Positions 44,551 through 58,560 of a stretch of DNA of 64,000 bases are shown here, piece by piece. Position numbers and translations under genes: made by a program. Position 1 is the stretch's first letter. Every line of letters begins with the position of its first letter. Source of the DNA: Monarcha castaneiventris obscurior (lineage: Eukaryota > Chordata > Aves > Passeriformes > Monarchidae). The notes beneath the pieces were generated by a model that saw only the letters and a program-made list of their open reading frames with translations, did not search any database and was not told the DNA's origin. The stretch is from the NCBI GenBank assembly GCA_026261815.1, contig JAMPIT010000566.1:31149001-31213000 (forward strand), given 5' to 3'.

Positions 44551-47500
44551 TATTATCATGAGAGTTAATATAATTAATATAATCTTAGGAGCATGATAAT
44601 TAATACACATCTGTCATTTTAGAAAGAAGATTTCCAAGAGTTTTTAGCATATTTTTGCTATTAATTAAACTTCTTCAAGCACCTATTACAGTTAATAACT
44701 TCAGGAGTGCTGAACAAGTGATCCTGGGGCTGTGCACTGTAGTCTCTGGCTCTATGGCACTGGTGGACAGCAATGGTGTGTAGTTCTTCTGCTTCAAAAG
44801 CCAATGGTTGGCAGCTGGCCAGAAGCAGAGAACCCTCTTCTGGATGGGGCAATGGGGACATCCAATACAGACTGTGGGAGCAGCTGGCACTTGCACCGAG
44901 GTGGGGTGCAGAGAGGGTCCAGCCATGGTGGAGCACCAGTAAAATAATCTTGTATCACCTCCTTCAGTCCCTTGTGTCTTCAGTGATCTGAGCTGTAATA
45001 TTTTCAGCTGTGTGTGGTCACTAGAGCACCTCACTGGACTTGAGTGACTTGGTGCCATTTGGAGATGGTATTTCCAACTTCATAAAGGTGTAGGCAATGT
45101 GGAGGTGAAGTGGGGGAGCGCTTAGTTGATGTGAAAGTGCTTTGTCAAATGAAACTGCACTAAATTGTTGTGGGTTGACAATCTCTTTGATTTTGCAAAA
45201 TGTTTTGCATGTGATACACTCTGCGTTAGCTATATTTTAAATGTATAAAGTGAGGCTAAGGAGTGAAAATTTTGTGTATCTTAGTTATCAGCCTTCTCAT
45301 GTTTTTTCAGAGCTTTTTCATATGCTGTTTCCTTCAGTGTCTCTTTCAGTGGTTTCATAGTTTGATAGTAGTATGACGAAATTGTTACCTTGCTCCTAAT
45401 ATAATAATTAGAGGAAAAAAAAAGTAATTATAGTCTAAGGAGGACATAGTGCTAGGGTTGTTTGGTTGGTTTTTTTGTTCCTCTCTCTTGGTAACTGGGA
45501 AATTAATGCTGAATGTATGCTGGACTCAGAAAACAAATGCTGTACATAATTCTATTTTGAATTAAAGTGGCACCATACTAGTGTGTACATCATTACTGAT
45601 ATTCTCTTGGGCCCTGTAGAGTACATATATCAATGTTTTGGACTGCAAACCCCTTTACTGGGATACTAGAAAGCAGTAATAGGCACTATATGAAAATGAT
45701 GAAGTGGAAACTGGCTTTTCTTAGTCATGTAGCCATTCCTGTTCTAAGTAAGTAGCTATTATACCAAAGAAATCACTGCTCTGCAAAGCTGAATTTGTGA
45801 AGTCTTCACAGTGGTTTTTTCTTTTCCTGAAAATCTATTCAAACCACTTATTTGAGGTTTGCAGAGGAAGTCTGCAAAACTATTAGGAGTTTGTACAAGG
45901 TTATGGATTTCCAGCTGACTCCTGAATTGTCCTTATCATAAGCTTTTCTTTCATCTGGGCACCTGCTATATGCAAGGTGAGTTTGGTGCTTATTGCCTCT
46001 CTCAAAGGATAGACTAAAGCCATGGTGTTGGCTTTGATGTAGAAACAACAGCCAGCTGTTCTGCTCCTCTTTTCCAAGGACTTCATGTGAAATAAAATTG
46101 CATATGAGGACGATAATGGATTCAAGGAAAAGAAGTCAGGGAACTTCTTAATATAGTAAAGCAGAGAGATGCAGAGACAGAAAATGCTAAATGAGAAAGA
46201 AAATAATGAATCCAAAAAAGGGCTCTCTATAAAGGCTGATAGCATAACCAGAGGAAGCCAATATGCATTTGTGACTGAAACTTGTGTATTGTTTGCAAGT
46301 TGTGTTTTGTCTGACTTCTGGTGCATTGCCACTTCAGATGAAGAAAAAGGGTTCTAACTTTCACGTGGGTTCTTGGGAGCAAAACTCAGATTCTTCAGAG
46401 ATGAATAAGTATCTCCGGATTACTTTTATATATTTATGTGCATATACACAAACACAGATGTGTGTTGTTGTTGGGTCTGGGAATTATTTCTGTCCCTCAA
46501 GTTTTAAATACTTAATCTGTGAACAAAAGTCTTCTCTGGAGCCAAATGGGGTTTTTTTTTCATATTGATGAGCTATACCTCATAGCTGTCTGGCAGAGCT
46601 AAACTGAAGTTCTTTACTGTGCTTGTATTTCATTTCTGATCTGAGCCAAAGTGCTGAACCATAACAAATCTACAATGCAGAACATTTCTTTATAAAGATT
46701 GAGCACAGTAATTTTACAAACTGGAATAGAGTTTATTTAACAAAGTGCTGGGAAAAAAAAAAAATTTGTCATCTTTATTCCTATCCCACTGCTGGGTGGT
46801 TTCCAGACTTTACAGAGTGGGGTTCCAGCTCTCGAATTCAGGAGCATGAACTTTCCTGGGATGAAGGCTGGGTGTATTAAAGCTTCAACAGGCTTCTGTT
46901 GTGCTCTGCAGTGACCACCAACAATTACAGTTCTCCTTCTGTGAACTCATGCATTGTGTAGAGTTTTAAAAGCTGTATTGACAAACATGTAGTTGAGATA
47001 ATTAGCCTCTGGAGGCTTCACTGAGAGACGTGAGAAAGCAGCTGTCTGGTATTGTAAGGAAGTAGGTCCTTTGCAGCAACAGTGATGTAGGGCTGAAGGC
47101 CAATTCCTTTGAGATGACATGAGATGTGTAATTGCATTTTTTTGTCTTTTATAAGCTACTTGCTGATGGAAATGAGAATTTTTGATAGACTCTGCAGAAT
47201 GTGATGGAGGATGGACTTTCCCAGTAGTGGGAACAGCAATATTTGCTGATGCATTTCTTTGGTTAGCTCTGGGCCATTAATAACAGTGAGTGGTACCTGA
47301 AAACACAAGCAAAAAGATCCTTTTAGATGGGGAAAGTTTGATGGGAGTGAGAGAAAGAAGAAGGCATTTTTCTGTGGGCTGTTGCATCTTCTGAAGAAGA
47401 GCAGGATCCATTTGCTTTGTGAAAATAAGGCTGTAGTGTGTAACATGGTAAAACATTGCTTCCAGCTTTTTTAACTGGATTGTTTTTCAGTGTACAGAGT

Positions 47501-50500
47501 CTGACATGGCTTGTTCTTTTCCATCCATGCACATGAATGTCTTTTTAGAAAAGAATAAAAATGCCTGTCAGCAGCTGGAGTGTTCCAGGGGTCCCCTTTC
47601 AGCTGTGCCACCAAAAAAAACTTGATGAAATATGGGAGTGAAGCTTGCTTATCTATAGCTTTGCCTATGAGTAGGATAACACCTTTTCATTATGATTTTT
47701 TTCATTATTTTTGATTGAAAACTTAGAACTGTAGTGATATTTATGCTGGTTATAACTTCTTTCTGTAAGTATTTTGCATCTATTCTTACTTATTTTATAC
47801 TGAAATGTGAAAACTGAAAGGGAGAACTTCCAGAAAACATAGTTGGCTGAACCAGAGTTTAAGTAGTCAGCTTGCCTGAAACACTGAAAAAATGTATAGG
47901 AAGACATTAAAGCTGGTTTTACAACTTTCCAGCTTGGTTTCCAGCTTATGCTAGTTTTATTTTTAAACCGTGACAGAATTATTACTGTTTCTTATAATTA
48001 TTGTTTAAGTATTCTAAAATGTTATTGGATGTGAGAGGAGAAAAAAAGAAAAAGTTCCACAACAATTTCCAGGAGAACTTTTATTTGAATAACAATTTTA
48101 ATAGTGTATCCTAGAACTTATTCCTAACTGAGACTGCACTAAAGTGCATGGGAGGACAAATAATTTTTAGCTCTGAACAAGTTTCAATTTGGACTCATGC
48201 CTGTTGCATTTTCAAAGTGCAGTGCATAGGATATGTGAAAAGAATTTGGGTGCAGGAGTGCAGGAGAGCTCCCTATCTGTGGTTTGGAAGGAGCAGTTGT
48301 CTTCTATAATGTTCAGTTTTTAAAACTGGTGATTGAAATCTGAGCATTGAATTCCTTTACCGAGCTTTTGGGTTTCCAGAAAAGTGTTTTGGTTTTCTCT
48401 TCAGAAGTTTTTGTGCTTGCAAACAAAAAGAGCTGCCTGTCTGCCTGTGAGAAGTAGATGAGAAACAATTTTTTGTCAGTTTTTTTGATTGGTGAATGAA
48501 ATTCTGTCAGAAGTCAGCTAAGAATCTGTAAAAGAGAAGAATTCCTCCCTTATTGTTTTTGATTAGTTTTAGGACCTGTTTATTACAGGGTGACAACAAG
48601 TAAGCCATTTACGTTTCCACAAATTATAGAGGGTTTTTTTCCTATAATTGACCATTTTAATCTAAAATATAGGTGTCTGTACAGTGACTGTAAAAAGACC
48701 CATTTCTGGTGTGTTACATGTGCTTGCCCAGACTCTAAAGCCCTTGCTTTTAAATACAAACTAGCAATTGTAGATTATCATATATACATGTAGGCATGTA
48801 TGCTTTCTTTCAATATAGAAATAAAACCTGACCGCTCTTGCCGTGTGTTGCCTTGGTGGCTGACAGCCTCCTGGCTAATCAGGGTAAGATTGGGATGGTC
48901 AGGGGGTGAGGTGGGCCCAAGCTAGCATTACTTCAGGGTAAGGTAATAAATAACTATGATTTGCTCCTGGAAATTTTATGATTGCAGAAAAATTATAGGG
49001 TAGCACTCAGTAATTTTTATTTGTTTGGTTTTTGTTTGGGTTGTTTTGTTGTTTTTTTTTTTTTAACTTGTTACTGTTATTTTCTTTCAGTAGGTGCCTG
49101 GAAAAATACTACCTGAAGACAAAAGTCTTGAATATTACTTTATTTATTGCAAGCAGAGACAGCAATATCCTCCCCAAACCTCATTGCTTCTGTATAGTTT
49201 AGAACACATGGCTCCGGGCAGCTGAGCCACATGGCACATGAAGCTTGCCAGTGTGGTGTTGCTACCCTTGGCGGTGTTCATGCTTGCCTTCTGGAAACAT
49301 GAACATCTAGCCTTGGCAAGGACTAAAATCACAGCAATTATGCTCTTGTTACTCCTGTGATTGACCCGTGCTGCCCTACTTCATTAGCTGTAGCAAACCT
49401 ACCCTTACCCCTTCTTGCACAAGTGAAATTATGCCTTGGTATGGAAAGTGTGCAACAGCTGCAGCTGGGCTCTTTGGAGATGAGGCTTGGGTCTGCTCGT
49501 GTCATGTGTTTACAAAGAAAAGGAGAAAGCAAAAATCATGACACAAATTGTGGTGTTTTCCCCTTGGCTAAAGGTTCCCTTGACAATGAAGAAACCATCC
49601 TGGTTAGGGTTGAGTAGTTCTCCCACACAATGCAGGTCCAGATGTGTGTTTCCATTGGCCCAGCATCCAGAATCTGCCAGATTTTTCTACAGCTACTGAT
49701 GCAAGGCCAAGGATCCTCAGAGACTCCAGCCTCTTTTATTTAGAGACATTATAAACCAGAACAAAACCTCAAACTTGTTAAATCCAACTCTTCAAGTCAT
49801 TGGTTGCAGTAAAGCTTGAGAATCATGGGTACCTCTGACAATTTTTCCAGTTTCTGTTTGGGAGCAGTGGGATGTCTGTCTGCCTCCTTACCTAGCCATG
49901 AACTATATAGCTAAATATGGCTATAAAGGTATTGATAAAACCCCCTATACTGTGACTTGTGTGGGGTCAAGACCATAGCTGAGAGAAGTGCAATATTTAC
50001 TCTAAATACTCAGTTTTCTTTTCTGAGAAAACGGTCTTATTTTAGTTAATCTGACAGGTTTTGTGATACAGATACAAGAAGTCATGTGCTGGTTTAATGA
50101 AGGCAGACAAATTGTGGTCTTGCACAAAGTCAGTTTAAATATCTCCTTTGCCAACTTCCTGGGTTCAGGCTCTCTTTTCTCCAGAGGTTCACCTCTGCCA
50201 AGTACTGTGTTTCTTTTATTGTAATGAGATGTAAATGGGTGGTAGGAGTAGAGAGGGACTGTGTTGTGCTGGATTCTGGCAGCAGAGTAACAACCAGATT
50301 GTGGTATTCTCCTTGCTGCTTAAAGATCAGCAGTTCCTTTATACATCCTTTCCACTTTAGATTTTTAAGCCTATCTGTGGCATTTATAGTATATTTTGGT
50401 AGCTCATGTGAAGTTTTCAAAAATTCACTCCAAACTAGAGAGTCCTTTTAGTCTTCCCTCTATTTAGGGAGAATTAAAGGCAATTTCTGTGTGAGTTGTT

Positions 50501-51641
50501 TTTGGTTCTTCTAGCAAGAAGAAACTGGATTGACCTTTTTTTAAAATTGTGCTGTTGAAAAATGTGAAAAATATGGGTGGAAGTGTGGCATTATGGAAAG
50601 CAAAGGCACAGAACTTGCTATTGTGAGTTGGAAAGTGAAATTTATTGCTAAAAGACATGGTGTAAGATGGTTTTACTCAGATGAATAACTCAGGCTAGAG
50701 AGGAATTCTCACAGGAAGGTTGTCACTGGAGGAGAAGAGAGGATCTTCGGACTTCTTAGGATATTTCAGAAGAAAGATTAAAATAAATTATGCATTTTGT
50801 TGTTTATTGTCTCAGAGAGCTCAGTAAACTTCCACCTTCTGCTTTCAGCAATGACATTTCACCTTTACATCAAGGGCAGTAAAGGAACTTTGTTCAGAGT
50901 GGTGTGTGAGAAAGGCACTGTCAGAACATACAGGTCTACCTGCTTGTAATTGGGGTTTGTCATAATTTTCAAAGTGCATAATATGGCTAAATGAAGAAAC
51001 TTCCGAACAGCACTTGTTTTTTGGGAATCTGTGTACTGTGTTCTTACTGCTCTCAGTCCTCATGGTGCTGTCAGTGGCTGACTGGTCTTTCTCATTTATG
51101 ATACTTGCAGCAATTCATTAGCTCTGTCTTATTTAAAGGACTTTTATTTTTAGCTTTACAGTCCTTTAATGTGCTTCTTCCTGGCACTGACACATGACTG
51201 TGAGAGAACTTTCAGATCCAGCTTGAAAATGTGTTATCCTACAGGGAATGAATACAGTGGGAATTCATCCAGTTTGTGCAGGGACTTACACCCGATACTT
51301 GCTGCCATGTTCTTTAGGAGTAATTTCTATAGTGAAAATCTGCACTATGGGAATGGGAGCTAATGACTTAATAGACAGAATAGACGTTGATAGTAGATTT
51401 AGATGTGCTTTCTTTCTCTTATAGGCTAGTAAGTTCATTATATAATTTTAAAAGCACATCATAATACTCTGCAACATGGGCATCTTGCTTACAAGAGCTG
51501 CTAACCTTCAGCGAAGAGTCTCCATTTAAGATGCTCAGTGACAGATTCTGACACAAATTAATCTTAATTATATTTATGTTTACCTGTCTCATCTGTAACT
51601 TGACTGCATTATGAAAAAGATCCTTGTTTTTCTGTTAGCAG
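44551..51641. other. Non-coding unique DNA, 7 kb
   Basis: Contents are an AT-rich inverted repeat at 44546-44606, a GC-richer patch at about 44700-45060 with overlapping open frames on both strands and no family match, an A run at 46753-46764, a segment at 48830-48900 with two CpGs behind an AATAAA near 48821, and a T/G tract at 49019-49064. No gene is recognised. Confidence 0.5.
49019..49064 (+). repeat. T/G-rich low-complexity tract
   Basis: Reads atttgtttggtttttgtttg then a run of 14 T. Confidence 0.85.
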
Positions 51642-51683
51642 AAAGTTATCCAGTAATAGCAGACTTGCACGTGGCTCTGATGA
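51642..51683 (+). other. Candidate microexon, 42 nt, strong splice sites
   Basis: The acceptor cttgtttttctgttagcag and donor GATGA|GTAAGTAT are both strong. The 42-base interval keeps frame, and in one frame encodes SYPVIADLHVALM (two bases, 13 codons, one base); another frame is also open. It contains a CACGTG E-box word. The microexon length and good sites make it attractive, but no neighbouring plus-strand exon was found to support it and I do not recognise the peptide. Confidence 0.25.
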
Positions 51684-53927
51684 GTAAGTATCATTTAGGT
51701 AAACTAAATATATTTAGAGACACCTTTCATAGTTGTTAACATGCTATGTTTAGAGAGCAACAGCTGAGTGATGGATTTAGGTAGGGAGGTGTAGGAGAGT
51801 ATGGCTGGAAATTTAAGTGAGGAGTCATCTGTAGCAGTAGCTAAGAAGAATCTTCAGTGATGGTAATGCACGTAAAATCCTCCAGAGAGAACATTCTCCC
51901 TACTCTTCTCATGGTCAGGAGAGAGAAGATGGCTCTTCCAAAAGGGAGTTCACTGCCCAAGAGAGATACCAGCTTCTGCATCCCACTCCTTGGATGAGCC
52001 TCTTTTTCTGTGTCAGTGATAGATCAAGCTAAAGGGGACAAACATCACTAAACCAAAGATTGCTTTTCTGAATACCTCCCACAGGCTCTCTGAGGGCAAT
52101 GTTCAAGTGAAATATGTAAGAAGCACTTAGTATTTCTAAGAGCTGTCTGCTCTCTCTGGGTTTGCTTGAATTTCAGAAGACAGAGGAAACAGTGCAGTGG
52201 AAATGTGCAGATATGGGATCTAGCGGGGAAAAAGAATGGCTTATAAAAATCATTCCTTTTTTCTGAAGCTGTCTGTCTTGTCTGTAGCATCCTTTTCCAT
52301 ATTGCTAATGTGTCTGAGAGTGTTTGACAGCATGGAAAACCTGGGTTATTTAAAAAAAAATCGTTAAGGAGTTTAAAATTCACTGTCTGTTTAAAAAGCA
52401 CAAGCATAGAGAAGGAAAAGGAGGAGAGTGGTGGATGTATGTGGATGCTGGAAGAAGGATTGCAGAAAGGGCATCTCTGTCTGTCAGGCTTCTGAAGAGG
52501 AACCTCGGCTGAGATGAGTGGTGGTTGGTTTAGATGATCTTTTGCTAAGAGAAATGGAGCAGCAAGGAGTGATGGTACACTTAACTGGGCTGGATCATGG
52601 CTTCAGGATGACTTTGTTCCCTCTATTTTCACATAAACTTTTTTTTACCTTTGCTTATGATCATTGGTTGCCTCTTCAGTAAATGAAGTGCATCGTAGTG
52701 GCCCGCTTAGTTCAGATAAATAAGTTTCTGGTTTTCTGTCTGAGACCAGATCATTTCACACTTACATGTATTCACATTTCCCAGGTGGAGTTAGCAGCAG
52801 CAAGTGTAATTGGGTAATATTTTTGTAGAAATTGATTTGGTTTTCAGTTTCAAAGAGGTACCAAAACAACTTTAGTAAAGAAGCCCTTCAGAATCATATT
52901 GGATTTCACAAGAATATAACATCTCTGCAATCTGTTCTTTAGTGATAACTCAGATCTTGTGAAACATTTTTATGACACAATTTTGTTTTTTAAAATTTAT
53001 TTTAGAATTTTGTTTTAAATGTACATTTTTTTCTTCAGTTAGAGAGCATTGAGCATACTCTTGAAACTGGTCTCTTCCCGACCAGTGTGTTCTGTCCGAT
53101 GGTAGATCAGAATCAGAGATGCAAATGGCTTCTATCCAGTACCTGCTTTTTCCCCCAAGATGGGAACAGTTGCTTGAGCAGTGAACCTTCCCGCTGAAAG
53201 CAAATGTCAACCCCTTTAGCACTGTTTGACAGGGATTTGGCAGCTACAGCCATCAGTGGGACCTGCAGAGTAGGTAGAGGGCGAGGAAGGGGAGAAATGT
53301 TGCCCCCTGGTCCCCAGGGACATGAAGAGCCAGGCATGTAGGCAAAGATGAGACCCCTGGTTCCTGAGGGGAGAACAGACTGTGGGGAAGATGCTGCTTC
53401 CTGTGCTGCTAGAAATGTGAGCATCCAGATTTGAAGGGGCAAAAGAAAAAAATCCCAAATACTGTTAAAAGGAAAAAGTAGGTGTACTGTCACAGTACTT
53501 AGCCCTGTACCTCTTGATCTTTCAGCATAGCTAGAGATTTTATTCTCCACTTCATGCAATGTGCCTGGGGCTCATAGCCATGTGTTTAAATTAAGATTTC
53601 TGTGAGATGGCTCTTGCTACCACAGTGGTGCTGTCACTAAGCAGTTGGTCCCTCTGACATCTGGCTTGTCCTTTTAATTCCCAGTTTGCTCTCAACCCTC
53701 TGCCAGCTGGTGGCCTGACAGGGGAGGTATTCAGAGGTGAGGCTAATGTGCGTGGTGTGACCTGAACAGGTATGTTACTGAATGTCTCCTGGACAAAAAA
53801 ATAGATGGAGGTGGTCTTTAATACAAGCAGTTGTGCTGCTTTGCAGCTGAGGCAGCTGGGTGGTCATGGTGCCTTTTGTGGTGAAAAGAGGTAATGAGGT
53901 AATCTGCTTATTTAATAATTTCCTCAC

Positions 53928-53974
53928 CAGAAATATGAAAACTGGAAAGCAGCAACTAGCTGCTCACATGGATG
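53928..53974 (-). other. Exon-like segment, 47 nt
   Basis: On the minus strand the acceptor tatttctttgttctaag and the donor TTCTG|GTGAGG are good. One frame is open and reads HPCEQLVAAFQFSYF. The end phase would fit the exon at 30418-30512, but 34885-34943 would then have to be skipped. It is probably a pseudo-exon. Confidence 0.15.
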
Positions 53975-54049
53975 CTTAGAACAAAGAAATATTAAAGTCT
54001 GCAAGTCCAAATATACTGATGAACCAAATGGCCTTCTCTCTGTAAAAAG

Positions 54050-54067
54050 AAAAAAAAAAAAAAAAAA
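54050..54067. repeat. Poly(A) run, 18 bases
   Basis: Eighteen consecutive A, flanked by further A-rich sequence (gtaaaaag before, gagaaaagtaag after). No retrocopy is visible upstream of it. Confidence 0.9.
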
Positions 54068-56123
54068 GAGAAAAGTAAGAAAAAGGTAAAATAAAATTTT
54101 GATATTGCTGATAAATGTTGTATCTCTGTCACTACAAGGTGTCTGTATGGGGAAAATATACTTAGAAGAATTTATGCTCTTCATCATTCCAGTCCAAGGA
54201 GCTATTAGTTTTCTGCAGCCTTTATAGCAGTAGTAGTATTTCAATGTTTCAGATGTACTTTTTCTTCCATCACATACCATCCAGTGCCAGATTTACAACC
54301 TATGCCAATGCAAGTGACTAGGTACTGTTGATTCTCAGTACCTCCCAAAATGTATATCCTAAATTTGCCTTCTGAAAAATCTTGATGTTACAACTAAATA
54401 CATAGAAACAATAGCTATTAAAGGAGTACTTTATACCTGGGGGAACCACTTAGCTCACCTATTTATTTGGGGGTTATGCTCTGTAGTGTTTCCTGGCTGA
54501 AGCAGGCAGACATTTAGTGTGTTCCACATTCAGGTGTGCAAATAGTTCCTCCAGCAAGAGGAGGAAGCCAGGTTTCGTATAATCCAGTTTACCTGGTGGA
54601 TTTAGTTGGGTTGTTTTTTATTTTGTCAAAAAACACATGAACAACTTAAACAAGAGGTATCTGGGGATGGGTGTCCTCCATAGTATATTGCAGTGTTTCA
54701 TGGATTTAATAAAGCTGTTATCTGAGAAAAACAGACACAGAGGTTTCTCCCTAGCAAATCAGCATTTTGTATGCACAGCATTTCCTTCAAAGGTCAGTTT
54801 TTTCAATTACCATCACTTTCTGAACAGATCATAAGGACATAATTCATCAGGGTAAGTCCTTCCTGTAGGGGCAAACAAAAATAATAATGTGCCTCATTTT
54901 ACTTTGTGGAATGTTCTGTGGGCAGATATGAGAGTAGGAACCAGCAGTGTCTTTGGGATCTGTGAGCTCAGGGATTTGATCAGTGGGAAAAGGTACTCAT
55001 GGATGTTAAACCTTCAGGCATCCCTGCACTCCATTTGTAACTTCTCTATTAATGAATTTACCATGATTAGACAATTTCAATTTGCTAGAAGGAAAAAAAA
55101 TGGGCTACAATTTCTAGGAAGATATTGTATTATGCTGGTGACTTTCACTACAGTGAAAAGCCCTGCATCAGGCTGCAGGGCCATCAGAGGTCTTTTGAGA
55201 CTAGATGTGCCAACGAGGAAAACATAATGAGAAATTAAATGACTAGTGTAGTTTCTTGAAGGAACTCAATTTCCTTCTCTGAAAAGAAATTTTCTTCTGT
55301 ATTTGAAATACTATTGCAGCATAGCTATTTGGCAGCTTGGCTTGTTCTCATATTATGAGAATGATGCTAATAATTCCTATTGACTGCTGTGACCTCTGCT
55401 GGAGGGAAAAGAGTCCATTTCCTTGTAGACCTTCCTCTCACAGCCTGGTAACATATTCTTTATTTATTTACTACCTGTTTGTTCCCTGCAGCAAATTTCC
55501 CTGTCTGCCAGGTGGCTGAAGTAATTTACATACTTTGTCATTTATCTCTTTTCATAAATGTAGTTCAAAAACAAATATCTGATGAAATTTTTGACCTAAT
55601 AGGCCTTCAGTTCTATGGGTATATGCTTTGTATTCTTTGTGGGGCTTAATTTAACTTTGCCTATGAATGTCTGTCCTAACGTTTATGTCCACAGCTACAT
55701 TTCTGTATTTGGACAACATGTCTTGCTCCGAGCCTTCAGAGATGTCAATGTGTAAGTCTTGATTGCATCACCTTTCTGAGTGTGCACACTGAATCTGCAG
55801 TCAGATCTACTTAGTTTGAAGGCTGCCATTGCAGTTCTGCCTCTGTTTAGCTGGAAACTACTGACAGTGAAGCCATTTCAGAACAAAAAATCTTTGGCTT
55901 CAGACTGTGAGAATAGCCACTAATTATGTATTTCTGATTATTCAATGCTGCGAACATTGGCTTATATTTTGACTTTGTGCTCCAGTTCACTAATTAGATT
56001 CCTCTTTAAGAAGATGCATGTTTAGTATCATTGTTTTGGAAACATTAATAGGTTTGGGGTTTTTTGTTTGATGGGTGGAGGGCTTTTTGGGGAGTTTGAT
56101 TTGTTTTGGGATTTGTTGTTGTA

Positions 56124-56153
56124 TTGGTTGGTTGGTTGGTTGGTTGGTTTTTT
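56124..56153 (+). repeat. GGTT microsatellite
   Basis: About six GGTT units within a wider T/G-rich tract (56051-56153). Confidence 0.92.
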
Positions 56154-58560
56154 CTACATGGAGGACTTTTTGATGTATCTAAAACAGGCCTGTCATTGGC
56201 TTCAGATCAAGAACTGCTGGCTCTGTCCCAGAGAGGTTGTGGTACGGAGCAGCAGTGAGCACACCTGGGCAATGTTTTTGCAGGGACTCCAAGCAGTACA
56301 TTGTAGCCCTGTTGTGTCAAACAGCCCAAACTTTTTGAGCTCTGACCCAAAAACCATGACTCAGAGCTCTGCTTGCTAGCTCTCAGCAGCCTAGGAGGAG
56401 CTTACTAGAGACACACATGGGCCCACGTGGTGCTTGTTCTCTGCACATTTGTGGGCAGTGTTGTTGTGTTTTGGTTGTAAAAGCAGCCCCCTCAGATGGG
56501 GAAACAGGTCAGCAGAGTGCCAGGTTTTGGGTGTGAGTGGGAGGCTTTCAGGGAGGAGTGTGAGATGGAGTTAGTTGCAGCCTTGGAGCCTCTGCGTGCT
56601 CCTTTCTTGTGGTGAAATGGTGTTTTTCTGTGCCAGCTTAGCTGCCTGTGGTGAGACACGCACACAAACCAGGTGTTGGAGTCACAGCTGTGACACTGGC
56701 AGAAGAGAAAAATAGCTGGGAGGGACAAGCCACAGGATTCATGTGATGCCTTAGGTTCGTGTGTGTGGGAGGGAGGGAGCTCAGGGTTTGCTGTTTCTGT
56801 CATGTCTCTGGGGGCTGGAGAGGCACCAAGAGTTGATGCAGAACGAAGCATGAATAGAAGAATCCTAAAGAGGAAAGTTCTGGGAAAAGGGAAGGCATCT
56901 GCAGGGCATAAAGGAATTTGGGAGGAATAACATATGAAAAAATCTGGATAAGCATAGGCGTTTTTCCCCTTCAGTTTAGCCTGTGTTCTAGTAAACAGCA
57001 CAGAGGAATCAAACCCAATATTTCAGAAGGTTAAAATCTAAACTACTGTATTGGGCAAAACCAAAATGGTTCCATACGTGGTGTTGAAAGTCTGATTGTA
57101 TCTTGCTGTTTAGATTATTTAAAGCTGGATATCCTCATCCTTGAGTATCTTAATAGACCTTTGCTGTTCAGAGGGTCTGTGTCTGCATCTCCATCTTCTC
57201 TTGCTCCTTGCCAGGCAGATTTTACCAGGCTTGCTTCTTCATGTCTAAAGCTTTGAAGCTTAGTAAGTGAAAGCAGCTTGAACTCTTGGAGACTACCATG
57301 ACCGTGATGTTGCACTTGGAGAGGAATTTACAAACCTAAAGACTGTGGTTCTTATCTTTATTCATAGACAAGAACTGATTAGAAAAGAACTCTTATGCTA
57401 TTGAAGTTAAAGTTATAAAAGCAACCTCCAGAAGTGGAAACAAATATAATGGTTTAAAAAAATTAATAAATTTTGAAAAATAGGTAAGTCTTAGGAATCC
57501 AAACTTTAGAATCAGTTTTGGGGTTTTTGTGACTTTTTTTATAAAACCTTTATCCTTATTCCAGGGAGCAGTGGAATTTGGACACAGTGATATTTACATA
57601 GTGAAGTTCCTTTTCCTGTAAGATTGATTTAATTAATATTTCTGTTATCTGGGGAAAAAAAAGTCTAGCTGCCTGCTTGACATCTCCTTATTTCCTCTTA
57701 AAAGCTTCTGAAGACCTTGTGACAAAAGGCAGTCTTTTAAGAATCCTAGCAACCACTTATGGGTTATAAGATTCATTCTACCATGAACTTCAGTAGAATA
57801 GAAGAAATACAATGGTTGGTAAAATCAGAATGGTGATGCTTAAAATACATCACGTCCACTGCTTTTTTTGGGGCGTGGGGCTCTTCCTGTAAACCCAGTC
57901 TCCAACATTCACACTGAGACAGCACTCTTTATGTAACATATTTGGTTATTCCTTCATATTCACACGAGTACTTCCCTGTATGTAGAAATCTGAAATGCCA
58001 CTGAGAGGAGGAGTCCCTACAGCATCCATAGGAACAGACTGTGATTGCATTTCTATAGCTGGAGAAAACCTGAAACGCTGGTGGATGCACAAGAGTTTGG
58101 ATTGCCTGTTCTTAGTGTGGTATTAAAATATCTAGATGGCAGCCAGGGTGAGTTTAGTAGTGCCAGCAGTGCAACTTTAAAGTGTCTTTTAAGACCAAAG
58201 GGTTTGGTTTTTTTAATTATAATTTGCAGTATTTTCCGTTGATGTGTCATGATGGTACAGACCCAGGTATGCAATCACTAAGACTCCAGCGCTGCCTGCT
58301 TTCCTCCAAATTACACCTCTATGGGAATTGTGTGAGAAAGATAGAGGGAGGACTTTCTTCTTGATGGGGGAGGACTGAGTTTCTGCATAATCACTGCAAT
58401 ATTCCTTAGTTTGTGTTGTAGTTTAAAGAAATACTTTCAAAGGTCCCTTCTCATAACAAGCAGTCGCAGTTATCTTGACTTTCAAAACTGCTTGAGTATT
58501 TTCAGAATGAAGGGATAACATTTCTCCTGCTTAGTTGTAGAGTTTGCATCTGATTTGTGT

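Noticed and set aside
44700..45060. GC-richer patch with overlapping open frames, first thought an LTR piece
   Set aside because: No terminal dinucleotides or family words that I recognise; left as unassigned unique DNA.
48821..48900. AATAAA followed by a CpG-bearing GT-rich stretch, like the R-U5 part of an LTR
   Set aside because: No TG/CA ends, no target duplication and no known LTR words nearby.
56492..57001. 169-codon minus-strand open frame
   Set aside because: No recognisable motif, no good splice sites found at its ends, and composition biased to Ser, Pro and His as expected from the base composition.
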